Shown here: in pieces, positions 1 through 7,468 of the stretch
Layout of the letters: each line of letters starts with the position of its first letter
Position numbering within the stretch: position 1 is the first letter of the stretch
Origin: Myxococcales bacterium
GTDB taxonomy: Bacteria > Myxococcota_A > Polyangia > Nannocystales > Nannocystaceae
Direction: 5' to 3'
DNA: 64,000 nucleotides
Assembly: GCA_020633315.1 (NCBI GenBank)
Contig: JACKDV010000026.1
Location: 9,055 to 73,054 of the forward strand
Made by a program: the position numbers and the translations under genes
The notes under the pieces: model-generated
Seen by the model: only the letters and a program-made list of their open reading frames with translations
Told to the model about the DNA's origin: nothing
The model's database searches: none

Positions 1-2
1 TC

Positions 3-1361
3 AGCGGTCGCCTGCACGACGACGTGGCCCGCGTGGTGCTCACCACCCAGGTGGAGAGCCTGCCCTTCAAGTACCCGTGGGACTTCCTCGACGAGAACGA
101 CATCGTGGTCGACGAGTGGAGCGGCGGCTGGGACGAGATCGCCTACGCCCGCGCCGAGGCCGAGGCCGAGGCCTACAACCGCCGCCTGGTCCGCGACACC
201 GAGCTCGGCGACTGGGTGCCCGCCTACGTGCTCGAGCAGCACGACAGCGGCGACCTGCAGACCGGCACCCTGGTGGAGTGCCAGCGGATGATGCGACCCG
301 GCACCTTCTCCGGCCTGAGCACCCTGTCGGTGCTCACCATCGACATGGGCCAGGTCCTGGGCCTGGGCGACGCGGTGGGCCTGTTCTCGGAGGGCGAGAC
401 CGTCTACGCCAGCGCCAGCAACCTCTACGTGGCCACCCGCCCGTTCATGAAGGAGGGCGAGGAGGCGGCCTTCGGCGAGGACCCCGAATTCCACTTCTCC
501 TCCTACGTGCACAAGTTCGACATCAGCAGCGACGACGCGGCCTACTACCAGGCCTCGGGCGAGGTGCCGGGCTACCTGCTCAGCCAGTGGGCGATGTCGG
601 AGCTCGACGGCGACCTGCGCGTGGCCTCCACCGAGTGGGGCTGGAGCGACCTCAGCGAGAGCTACGTGACGGTGCTGCGCCAGGACGGCGAGAGCCTCGA
701 GGTCGTGGGTCAGGTGGGCGGCCTGGGCCGCGGCGAGCAGATCTACGCCGTGCGCTTCATCGACGACACCGGCTACGTCGTCACCTTCCGCCAGATCGAC
801 CCGCTCTACACCGTGGACCTGCGCGACCCGACCGCCCCGGCCGTGGTGGGCGAGCTGAAGATCGAGGGCTACTCGGCCTACCTGCACCCGGTGGGCGAGG
901 ACCTGCTGCTGGGCATCGGCCGCGACGGCACCTCCGAGGGCCAGGTGCTCGGCACCCAGGTGAGCCTGTTCGACGTGAGCGACCCGGCCAACCCGCGCGC
1001 CCTGTACCAGGAGTCGTTCGGCGAGTGGTCCAGCTCCGAGGTCGAGTTCGACCACCACGCCTTCCTGTGGTGGGGCCCGCAGAACCTCGCCGTGCTCCCG
1101 GTGACCAGCTGGGGCTTCGACGAGGAGACCGGCAACGAGGAGTACTTCAGCGGGGCGCTGGCCTACCGCATCGATCCCGAGTCCGGCATCTCGCTGGTGG
1201 GCACCATCGAGCACTCCCCCGAGGGCGCCGAGGACTGGTGGTACGGCAACGACATCCGTCGCTCCATGGTGATCGGCGAGGATCTGTTCACGATGTCGGC
1301 CGACGGGATCCTGCGCTCCAACCTCGGTGACCTCGCCGCCGACGGCTGGGTGGCCTTCTAG
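3..1361 (+). CDS. Beta-propeller domain protein, 5' end outside the window
   Basis: The frame is open from the first bases of the window, so only the C-terminal part (about 452 codons) is present and the true start lies upstream. The visible part matches the secreted 'beta propeller domain' family (PF09826 type): short blade-like segments such as GETVYASASNLYVATRP, a VLTIDM strand, YTVDLRDPTAPAVVGELK and a closing GEDLFTMSADGI. Acidic and aromatic residues dominate, as in exported propeller proteins. No enzyme signature is visible in this part; these proteins are usually envelope-associated or secreted and their role is unknown. A strong hairpin follows 40 bases after the stop. The first in-frame GTG at position 24 is internal to conserved sequence and is not proposed as the start. 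The family call is from recognition, not a search. Confidence 0.8.
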   Translation, partial: SGRLHDDVARVVLTTQVESLPFKYPWDFLDENDIVVDEWSGGWDEIAYARAEAEAEAYNRRLVRDTELGDWVPAYVLEQHDSGDLQTGTLVECQRMMRPGTFSGLSTLSVLTIDMGQVLGLGDAVGLFSEGETVYASASNLYVATRPFMKEGEEAAFGEDPEFHFSSYVHKFDISSDDAAYYQASGEVPGYLLSQWAMSELDGDLRVASTEWGWSDLSESYVTVLRQDGESLEVVGQVGGLGRGEQIYAVRFIDDTGYVVTFRQIDPLYTVDLRDPTAPAVVGELKIEGYSAYLHPVGEDLLLGIGRDGTSEGQVLGTQVSLFDVSDPANPRALYQESFGEWSSSEVEFDHHAFLWWGPQNLAVLPVTSWGFDEETGNEEYFSGALAYRIDPESGISLVGTIEHSPEGAEDWWYGNDIRRSMVIGEDLFTMSADGILRSNLGDLAADGWVAF

Positions 1362-1400
1362 CGCTACGCGCTCCCGCCTCCGACACGAGCGCGGCCAACG

Positions 1401-1428
1401 GCGGCGATGTCCCTCGGGGCATCGCCGC
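1401..1428 (+). terminator. Terminator-like hairpin after the beta-propeller gene
   Basis: A 9-base perfect inverted repeat, GCGGCGATG and CATCGCCGC, encloses a CCC/GGG inner pairing. It is followed by TTCGTCGTCTTCG, a mildly T-rich tail. It lies 40 bases past the stop codon of the beta-propeller gene, where an intrinsic terminator would be expected. Confidence 0.6.
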
Positions 1429-1458
1429 TTCGTCGTCTTCGTCTCGTCTGGGTCTCGC

Positions 1459-1489
1459 GTGAGAAACCGACGAAGCGAACGTTTCTCAC
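1459..1489. promoter_or_regulatory. Perfect 9-base inverted repeat, candidate operator
   Basis: GTGAGAAAC at 1459-1467 is exactly mirrored by GTTTCTCAC at 1481-1489. The centres of the half-sites are 22 bases apart, about two helical turns, the spacing expected for a dimeric regulator bound to one face of DNA. The arms are less GC-rich than the surroundings. No T-tract follows, so an operator fits better than a terminator. No regulator is identified. Confidence 0.4.
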
Positions 1490-1592
1490 CGTTCAATGAA
1501 CTCGTCGATCACGATGCAGATAAGATGTCGAAAAACAGGTGAACGATCGGGTCCTGGAGTGACACTCTGAACATGTAGATGTCGGTCGTGGT

Positions 1593-1610
1593 GGTCTCCC
1601 TGGGGAGACC
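1593..1610. promoter_or_regulatory. Perfect 8-base inverted repeat with 2-base loop in the FHA leader
   Basis: GGTCTCCC (1593-1600) and GGGAGACC (1603-1610) form a perfect palindrome 62 bases before the proposed FHA start codon. It could be an operator, or a hairpin in the 5' untranslated region affecting translation. Which one cannot be decided from sequence. Confidence 0.35.
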
Positions 1611-1672
1611 GGAGCACCGGCGAGTCGTTCGTTGCTTGGACTTCGTTGCATGTGAAGGAAGGGGGACCACCG

Positions 1673-2284
1673 ATGCTCGAGGGTGGTGATCGTCTGGGAC
1701 GAGGAGATCGCATAGTGCTGCCGCCGAAGGGGGCCACCACGGTCGTCTGCGCGGCCGGCCCGGTCCGGCTGAGCGCATCCGAGGAGGGAGGGGTGGAGCT
1801 GGGCTACGACGCCGATGCCCTCGACGTGCTGCTGCGGGTGCGCGAGGCCATCGAGCTGCGCGACGGCGACCTGGTGTGCGCCGGTCGGCAGTGGCTGAGC
1901 TTCGAGCTCGGCCGCGACGGACGGCTGCCGCGGCTGCACCTGCTCGATCCCATGGGCGAGATCCACATGACGCTGAGCGTCCGCGGCGGCTCGCTCACCC
2001 TGGGTCGCGAGGCCGGCGACGTGGTGCTGCCCTGGGACGACCAGCTCGGCGAGCTGCACCTGCAGGTCCTCGTGCGCGGCGACACCGTGTTCGTGCAGAA
2101 CCTGGTCGAGCACGCCGGCACCTGGGTGCTGGTGCGGCCGGGCGAGGTGGTGCCCAGCGGCAGCACCCTGGCCGTGGGCGATCGCGTGATGGAGGTCGGG
2201 GCGCTCGATCGCTGGGTCCCCCGTGACGCCGCGGTCACGGTGCCCGACCCCGACGGTCAGACCCGGATCTTCGCGGCGGCCTGA
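1673..2284 (+). CDS. FHA domain-containing protein
   Basis: A 203-residue protein with no signal peptide or membrane segment. The second half carries a forkhead-associated (FHA)-like fold signature: GGSLTLGREAGDVVLP is the usual beta-strand plus G-R motif, and the VFVQNLVEHAGTWV and SGSTLAVGDR segments follow in the usual order. FHA domains bind phosphothreonine, which suits a genome rich in Ser/Thr kinases. The N-terminal ~90 residues look like a second, more degenerate domain of similar type (GDLVCAGRQWLSFEL). ATG 1673 is chosen over the in-frame ATG at 1646 because AAGGAAGGGGG sits directly upstream of 1673 at normal spacing. The long upstream leader with inverted repeats suggests regulated expression. 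The canonical FHA Ser and His residues are not clearly preserved, so phosphopeptide binding is inferred. Confidence 0.75.
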   Translation: MLEGGDRLGRGDRIVLPPKGATTVVCAAGPVRLSASEEGGVELGYDADALDVLLRVREAIELRDGDLVCAGRQWLSFELGRDGRLPRLHLLDPMGEIHMTLSVRGGSLTLGREAGDVVLPWDDQLGELHLQVLVRGDTVFVQNLVEHAGTWVLVRPGEVVPSGSTLAVGDRVMEVGALDRWVPRDAAVTVPDPDGQTRIFAAA

Positions 2285-2328
2285 GGGACGAGGGGCGTCG
2301 ACGTTCGCGAGTCGAGCGCGCCTGGGGC

Positions 2329-4431
2329 ATGATCGCGGTGACGATGTCGATCCGCCTCCTGCTTCCGTGGCTCGCTCTCGCGCTGGTGGGTGCGTGCGAG
2401 CGAGCCCAGACCCCCACGACGACGACCCCGACCACCTCGGAGCCTTCGCCCGCCGTGACTCCCGAGCCCTCGCGCGCGCTGATCCCCCGGCGGATCCTGT
2501 TCGGCAATCCCGAGCGCACCCGGCCCAGCCTCGGCCCGGACGGGACCCAGCTGTCCTTCCTCGCCCCGGTCGACGGCGTGCTCAACCTGTGGGTCGCGCC
2601 CGTGGACGATCTGTCGGCGGCCCGACCCGTCACCCACGACACGGGGCGGGGCATCTACGCGGGCGGCTGGATGTGGGACCGCGATCACCTCGTCTACCTG
2701 CAGGACCGAGGCGGTGACGAGAACTGGCACCTGTACACCGTGGCTCCGGCCACGGGACAGTCGCGCGATCTGACCCCGCTCGACGGGGTCAGGGCCGAGC
2801 TGGTCAAGGACAGCCCGGCGAGCCCCGGGGTGCTGCTCGTCGGGCTCAACGATCGCGACCCTCGCTATCACGACCTGTACCGGCTGGACCTCGCCACGGG
2901 CGAGCGCACGCTGGTCGAGCGCAACGAGCAGGGCTTCTCCGGCTACATCGCCGACGAGTCGCTCGAGCCGAGGGTGGCCACCAAGCCGCGCGACGACGGC
3001 GGCCAGGAGATCTTCGTGCGTCGGCGCGGGCGCTGGAAGCCGGCGTTCGAGATCGACGGGGAGGACGCGCTCTCCACCATGCCCCTCGGTGTCGAGGCCG
3101 GGGGCACCACGCTCTACCTCGAGGACAGCCGGGGTCGCGAGACCGCCGTGCTGGCCGCCTACGACCTGGCCACGGGCAAGTCGACGGTCATGGCCGAGGA
3201 TCCTCGAGTCGACGTCGGCCGCACCATGCTGGCGCCCCGAAGCGGGCGACCGCTGGCGGTGGGCTTCGACTACCTGCGCAACCGATGGGAGGTGATCGAC
3301 CCGTCGGTGGCCGGCGCGTTCGAGACCCTCCACGAGAGCCTCGGCGACGACTTCGTCGTCGTCGGCATGACCCCCGACGAGAGGCGATGGCTGGTCGCCA
3401 CCCATGGCGACGATCGTCCCACCCGGTATCACTTCTATGATCGCGATGCGGGGCGCGTGACCTTCTTGTTCAGCGAGCAGCCCGAGCTCGACGAGGTGCC
3501 GCTGACGCCGATGCACCCCGTGGTCATCGAGGCCCGCGACGGGCTGCCGCTGGTGAGCTACCTGAGCCTCCCCGCGGGGAGCGATCCCGACGGCGACGGG
3601 CGGCCGGACGCGGCCGTGCCCATGGTGCTGCTGGTCCACGGGGGCCCCTGGGGGCGCGATCGCTGGGGCTTCGATCCCACCCACCAGTGGCTGGCCGACC
3701 GCGGCTATGCGGTGCTCAGCGTCAACTTCCGGGGCTCCGCAGGCTTCACCAAGGCGTTCATCAACGCAGGCGATCACCAGTGGGCGGCGGCCATGCACGA
3801 CGACCTGATCGACGCCGTGAGCTGGGCGGTCGACCACGGGATCGCCCAGCGCGACCGGGTCGCGATCATGGGGACGAGCTACGGCGGCTACGCGACGCTG
3901 GTGGGGCTGACCTTCACCCCCGAGCTGTTCGCGTGCGGCGTGGACGTGGTGGGCCCCTCCAACCTGGTCACCCTGCTGCAGTCGATCCCGCCGTACTGGG
4001 CCTCGCTGCGGTCGACCTTCGCCATGCGGGTGGGCGACGTGGACACCGAGGAGGGGCGGGCCCTGCTGCGCGAGCGCTCGCCGCTGACCCGCGTGGACGC
4101 GATCACCAAGCCGCTGCTGATCGGCCAGGGGGCCAACGACCCGCGGGTCAACCAGGCCGAGTCCGATCAGATCGTGGAGGCGATGACCAAGCGCGGGATC
4201 CCGGTGACCTATGTGCTGTACCCCGACGAGGGCCATGGCTTTCGGCGGCCGCAGAACGAGGGGGCGTTCGATGCCGTCGCCGAGGCCTTCCTGGCCGAGT
4301 GCCTCGGGGGCGCCCACGAGCCCTTCGGCGACGCATTCGAGGGCTCGAGCATCACGGTGCCGGTGGGAGCCGAGCACGTTCCGGGGCTATCCGAGGCGCT
4401 CGCGAAGGCCGGGCGGACGCCCGGCTCGTAG
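2329..4431 (+). CDS. Prolyl oligopeptidase family (S9) serine peptidase, lipoprotein
   Basis: A 700-residue S9-family peptidase (dipeptidyl/acylaminoacyl peptidase type). The N-terminus is a lipoprotein signal: hydrophobic stretch ending in LVGAC, then a Thr/Pro-rich linker. Residues ~50-400 contain TolB/WD-like propeller repeats (LSFLAPVDGVLNLWV, ENWHLYTVAPATG). The C-terminal alpha/beta hydrolase domain carries the full triad: Ser517 in GTSYGGY, Asp604 in GANDPRVN and His636 in DEGHGF. HGGPWGRD is the expected oxyanion-region motif. Family members cleave short peptides in the periplasm or at the outer membrane. ATG at 2344 is an equally possible start; neither has a strong ribosome binding site. 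A short remnant of an SDR gene lies downstream on the other strand. Function is assigned with high confidence, substrate unknown. Confidence 0.93.
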   Translation: MIAVTMSIRLLLPWLALALVGACERAQTPTTTTPTTSEPSPAVTPEPSRALIPRRILFGNPERTRPSLGPDGTQLSFLAPVDGVLNLWVAPVDDLSAARPVTHDTGRGIYAGGWMWDRDHLVYLQDRGGDENWHLYTVAPATGQSRDLTPLDGVRAELVKDSPASPGVLLVGLNDRDPRYHDLYRLDLATGERTLVERNEQGFSGYIADESLEPRVATKPRDDGGQEIFVRRRGRWKPAFEIDGEDALSTMPLGVEAGGTTLYLEDSRGRETAVLAAYDLATGKSTVMAEDPRVDVGRTMLAPRSGRPLAVGFDYLRNRWEVIDPSVAGAFETLHESLGDDFVVVGMTPDERRWLVATHGDDRPTRYHFYDRDAGRVTFLFSEQPELDEVPLTPMHPVVIEARDGLPLVSYLSLPAGSDPDGDGRPDAAVPMVLLVHGGPWGRDRWGFDPTHQWLADRGYAVLSVNFRGSAGFTKAFINAGDHQWAAAMHDDLIDAVSWAVDHGIAQRDRVAIMGTSYGGYATLVGLTFTPELFACGVDVVGPSNLVTLLQSIPPYWASLRSTFAMRVGDVDTEEGRALLRERSPLTRVDAITKPLLIGQGANDPRVNQAESDQIVEAMTKRGIPVTYVLYPDEGHGFRRPQNEGAFDAVAEAFLAECLGGAHEPFGDAFEGSSITVPVGAEHVPGLSEALAKAGRTPGS

Positions 4432-4474
4432 CCCGCGTCCGGGACCCCGCTCGACCGAGGGCCGCGGCGGGCGG

Positions 4475-4602
4475 TCAGAGCATCCCGTGCTCGCGGAACC
4501 ACGCCAGGCTGTCGGCCGGACCCTCACCCCGCGCTCGAGCAGCGTCCTGACGACGTGGGCGCCGAGGAAGCCCGGCGCTCCGGTGACCAGTGCGTGCTCC
4601 AT
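4475..4602 (-). pseudogene. Collapsed NAD-dependent epimerase/SDR gene: N- and C-terminus only
   Basis: Reading the minus strand from ATG at 4602, the first ~29 codons give the N-terminus of an extended SDR (NAD-epimerase type): ALVTGAPGFLGAHVV, with the TGxxGFxG dinucleotide motif, then LLERGVRVR. The frame then shifts by one base and the sequence immediately becomes DSLAWFREHGML followed by a stop at 4475-4477, which is the typical C-terminal helix of the same family. The ~270-300 residues that should lie between are missing. The simplest reading is one large internal deletion leaving an out-of-frame junction near 4513. It sits in the interval between the S9 peptidase and methyltransferase genes, antisense to both. 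The family call rests on motif recognition. Confidence 0.7.
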
Positions 4603-4662
4603 GGGCGACCGAGGCTCTACCATCGACGAGCGCGCGCGGATGCGCCGTGGTACACGGCGGGC

Positions 4663-5490
4663 ATGCACGCTCGCTTCGGTGCCATGGTGCTGCTCGGCTC
4701 GTGGATCCTCGCGTGTGCTCCCACTGCGGCCACGCCCGGGGAGTCGACCGAGCCTCCGGTGATCGACGCCGCCGGGGCGGGCGAGGCCGAGGCGCCCGCC
4801 GACGCCGACGCGGCCGGGCCGGTCGGGGCCGAGGCGGGCGAGGTCGAGACGCCCACGGCCGGGGCCGCGCCGCAGCAGGTGGAGCTCGAGATCAACCAGC
4901 GCTACGAGGAGCAGACCGATCCCGAGCAGTGGGCCAGCCGCTTCGAGCGAGAGGGGCGGGAGGTCTACGACCGGCGCGACCAAGTGCTCGCCGAGCTCGG
5001 GCTGCGACCCGGCATGGCGGTGGCCGACGTGGGCGCGGGCACCGGGATGCTCACGATCCCGCTGGCCGAGGCGGTGGGGCCCGAGGGCAAGGTGTATGCG
5101 GTCGACGTGCAGCCCTACTTCCTCGATCACGTGGGCCAGAAGGCGCGCGAGGCCGGGCTGGAGAACGTGGAGCTGGTGCGCGCCAAGCAGGACGCGGTGG
5201 GGCTGCCGCCCGGGTCGATCGACCTGGCGATCATGGTCGACGTGTACCACCACGTGGAGAAGCCGGCCGCCTACCTCGCCTCGATCCACGCCGCGCTGCG
5301 ACCCGAGGGGCGGCTGGTGGTGATCGACTACCGCGCCGAGGAGGGCAAGAGCGACGCGTGGCTGCTCGAGCACGTGCGGGCCAGCCCCGACGCGTTCCGG
5401 GCCGAGCTGCAGAGCGCGGGCTTCGTCATGGTCTCCACGCACGAAGGGGTGCTGGAGGACAACTTCTTCTACGAGCTGCGGCTGCGATAG
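4663..5490 (+). CDS. Class I SAM-dependent methyltransferase with lipoprotein signal
   Basis: A 275-residue protein. Residues 1-18 form a lipoprotein signal peptide (VLLGSWILAC, Cys18), followed by an Ala/Glu-rich linker to about residue 68. The rest is a Rossmann-fold methyltransferase: ADVGAGTGMLTIPLA is motif I, VYAVDVQP is motif II with the ribose-binding acid, and DLAIMVDVYHHVEKP and GRLVVIDYR are the following core strands. Similar predicted exported methyltransferases are known from myxobacteria and planctomycetes, and their substrate is not known. The puzzle is the location, because SAM is not normally available outside the cytoplasm. ATG 4663 is chosen because it places the lipobox correctly; longer versions have no signal and read through unrelated sequence. 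It converges on the pseudokinase gene 19 bases downstream. Confidence 0.85.
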   Translation: MHARFGAMVLLGSWILACAPTAATPGESTEPPVIDAAGAGEAEAPADADAAGPVGAEAGEVETPTAGAAPQQVELEINQRYEEQTDPEQWASRFEREGREVYDRRDQVLAELGLRPGMAVADVGAGTGMLTIPLAEAVGPEGKVYAVDVQPYFLDHVGQKAREAGLENVELVRAKQDAVGLPPGSIDLAIMVDVYHHVEKPAAYLASIHAALRPEGRLVVIDYRAEEGKSDAWLLEHVRASPDAFRAELQSAGFVMVSTHEGVLEDNFFYELRLR

Positions 5491-5509
5491 GACGACGGCC
5501 GCGGCGAGC

Positions 5510-7468
5510 TCATGACCCCTCGCCCAGCGCCGCCACGGCCAGCGCCAGGCGGCGCTCGTGCTCGAGCCCCTCGTCGTGCACGGCCAGCCCCAGCTCCACC
5601 GTGCGCTCGAGCAGCGAGCGTGCCTCGAGCAGGCGGTGGAAGACCTCAGCGCGGCGATCCTCGAGCGCCCGCAGGCGATCGAGCCCCTGCAGCAGCGCCT
5701 GCCGTCGCTCCCGATCCTCGCCCCGCGCCTCGCTGGCGGCCAGCGCCCGCACCATCGCGCCCTCGTCGAGCTCGGCCAGCTCGGCGCCGATCTGGTGGAG
5801 CTGCTCCACCAGCCGCTCGATGGCGGCCACCAGCGGCTCGAGCGGAGCGGTGAGCACCTCGAGCTCGTGCGCGTTGCGAGCCTGCAGCGCCCGGTGATCG
5901 ACCAGCCGCTGCACCAGCAGCGCCAGCTCGCCCACCACCTCCTTGACGTCGCCGGGCACCTCGGCGTCGGGCGAGGGCGGCCGCAGCAGCGCGGCCAGCC
6001 GGGCCACCAGGGGATCGGAGGCGGGCAGCGAGGCGGGCAGCGAGCGCAGCTGGAAGCGCGCGTGCGTGCGCTCCACCCACGACTTGACGTTGTTGTGGCG
6101 ACCGAGCATCAGCAGGGCGCCGGCGAGGCCGAGGCCGAGGGCGGTCGCGACCGCGGCGGATCCCACGGGGATCAGCACGGCGGCGAGCAGCATGGTGCCC
6201 ACGATGGTGGCGATGGCCTGCCGCCCCGAGGCCCGCACCTGGGGCGGCCCCACCACGCGCACGTCGAGGCCCTCGGCCCGCATGCGCTCGGCGAGCGCCT
6301 CGGCGGTGTCCTGGCCGAGGTTGCCGAACAGCCGCGCGGGCAGGCGGACGCGGCGGTGTCGCTCCTCCTCGGCGTACAGGTGCGACGAGCCCACGAGGAA
6401 CTCGGGCAGCCGCGCGGGAGGCTGCGCTACGTCGTCGACGAAGCCCTGCAGCCAGCGCAGCTTGTGGGCGTCCTCGTCGAGGCTGCGCAGGTCGATGCCG
6501 AACGCGGGCTCGCCCGGCGCGGCGGGCAGGAAGCGGACCGAGAGCCGACCGCAGGCGAGGCACAGGCGCTGGCCCACCCGCAGCCGCGCGCCGCAGTGCT
6601 GACACACCGTGGTCGCCTGCTCCACCAGCGAGGTGGAGCTGCCGCCCCGCAGCACCCAGGCCACCTCGGCCGCGGTCGCGGGGCGACGGCTGGGATCGTC
6701 GTCGAGGCAGGCCCGCACCAGGGCGTCGAGCACGGGCGGGGCGTCGGGGCGCAGCCGGGCCAGCGGGGGCAGGGGCACGCGCTCGCGCAGGAAGGCCGGG
6801 CCGTCGCCGAAGGGCAGCTCGCCGCTCAGCGCCTGCCACATCATCACGCCCAGGCCGAAGAGATCGGAGCGCTGATCGACGGCGGTGGCGTGCACCTGCT
6901 CGGGCGCGACGTAGGCCGAGCCCTGCATCAGCAGGCTGGAGGCGGTGTGGCTCGACAGCACGTCCACCCGCGACAGGCCCACGTCCACCAGCAGCACGCG
7001 GCCGTCCTCGGCGCGCAGCACCTGCGAGGGTCGCAGGTCGCGGAGCACCGCCCCGGTCGCGTGCACCGATTGCAGCGCGTCGGCCAGGCCCACGAACACG
7101 CGGGTGAGCTCCTCGAGCGGCACCGGGGCTCGCCGCAGCCACGCCTCGAGGGGCTCGCCGGGCGGATCGAGCCGGGCCCGCCAGGGCGCGATCGCAGCGG
7201 GGTCGCGAGGATCGGGCAGGGGACCCACGGCCAGGGTGGGCACCAGGGCGTGCGCGGGCAGCCTCATCAGGCGCTCGGCGTCCCGGGCGTAGCGGCGGCG
7301 GATCGACTCGTCGCGGGCCAGGTCGGCGGCGAGCTGGGCCACGAGCACGGGGCGACCGTCGTCGAGCACGATGCGCCAGCGCTGCTCGGTGCCCACGTCG
7401 TGCGGGCCCTCGAGCACCCGATGGGGCCAGGGCAGCCATGGCAAGGCGGGAGCCGGGGCCTCGCTCAT
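5510..7468 (-). CDS. Membrane pseudokinase with zinc ribbon and coiled coil
   Basis: A 652-residue protein with a Hanks-type kinase fold lacking key residues. The VAIK lysine is replaced by Gln45 (VLVAQL), there is no Gly-rich loop, HRDLKPxN reads LRDLRPSQ (142-149) and DFG reads DVG (162-164). The fold is otherwise recognisable: SAYVAPEQ, RSDLFGLGVMMWQALSG, DPSRRPATAAEV. After it come a four-cysteine zinc ribbon (CQHCG...CLACG), a small alpha/beta segment (TAEALAERMRAEGLDVRVVG), a two-helix membrane hairpin (IVGTMLLAAVLIPVGSAAVA, then ALGLGLAGALLML) and a long C-terminal helical region rich in Leu, Glu and Arg. The same order occurs in the upstream kinase, whose stop overlaps this start (ATGA, 7465-7468). 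It probably regulates or scaffolds the active partner in the membrane; this role is inferred. Confidence 0.85.
   Translation of the reverse strand: MSEAPAPALPWLPWPHRVLEGPHDVGTEQRWRIVLDDGRPVLVAQLAADLARDESIRRRYARDAERLMRLPAHALVPTLAVGPLPDPRDPAAIAPWRARLDPPGEPLEAWLRRAPVPLEELTRVFVGLADALQSVHATGAVLRDLRPSQVLRAEDGRVLLVDVGLSRVDVLSSHTASSLLMQGSAYVAPEQVHATAVDQRSDLFGLGVMMWQALSGELPFGDGPAFLRERVPLPPLARLRPDAPPVLDALVRACLDDDPSRRPATAAEVAWVLRGGSSTSLVEQATTVCQHCGARLRVGQRLCLACGRLSVRFLPAAPGEPAFGIDLRSLDEDAHKLRWLQGFVDDVAQPPARLPEFLVGSSHLYAEEERHRRVRLPARLFGNLGQDTAEALAERMRAEGLDVRVVGPPQVRASGRQAIATIVGTMLLAAVLIPVGSAAVATALGLGLAGALLMLGRHNNVKSWVERTHARFQLRSLPASLPASDPLVARLAALLRPPSPDAEVPGDVKEVVGELALLVQRLVDHRALQARNAHELEVLTAPLEPLVAAIERLVEQLHQIGAELAELDEGAMVRALAASEARGEDRERRQALLQGLDRLRALEDRRAEVFHRLLEARSLLERTVELGLAVHDEGLEHERRLALAVAALGEGS

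Larger units (their letters stand above)
1362..1672. other. Gene-free, palindrome-rich interval upstream of the FHA gene
   Basis: About 311 bases with no convincing coding sequence. It starts with a terminator-like hairpin and then becomes clearly richer in A and T than the surrounding genes, especially between about 1455 and 1660. It holds two exact inverted repeats and a small 11-base palindrome (1491-1501, arms GTTCA/TGAAC). This looks like a promoter/operator region for the FHA-domain gene that follows. Confidence 0.6.

Noticed and set aside
4387..5442. A 351-codon minus-strand frame over the methyltransferase
   Set aside because: Most is antisense to the methyltransferase. Only its last ~40 codons are interesting, and they are listed as the SDR remnant.
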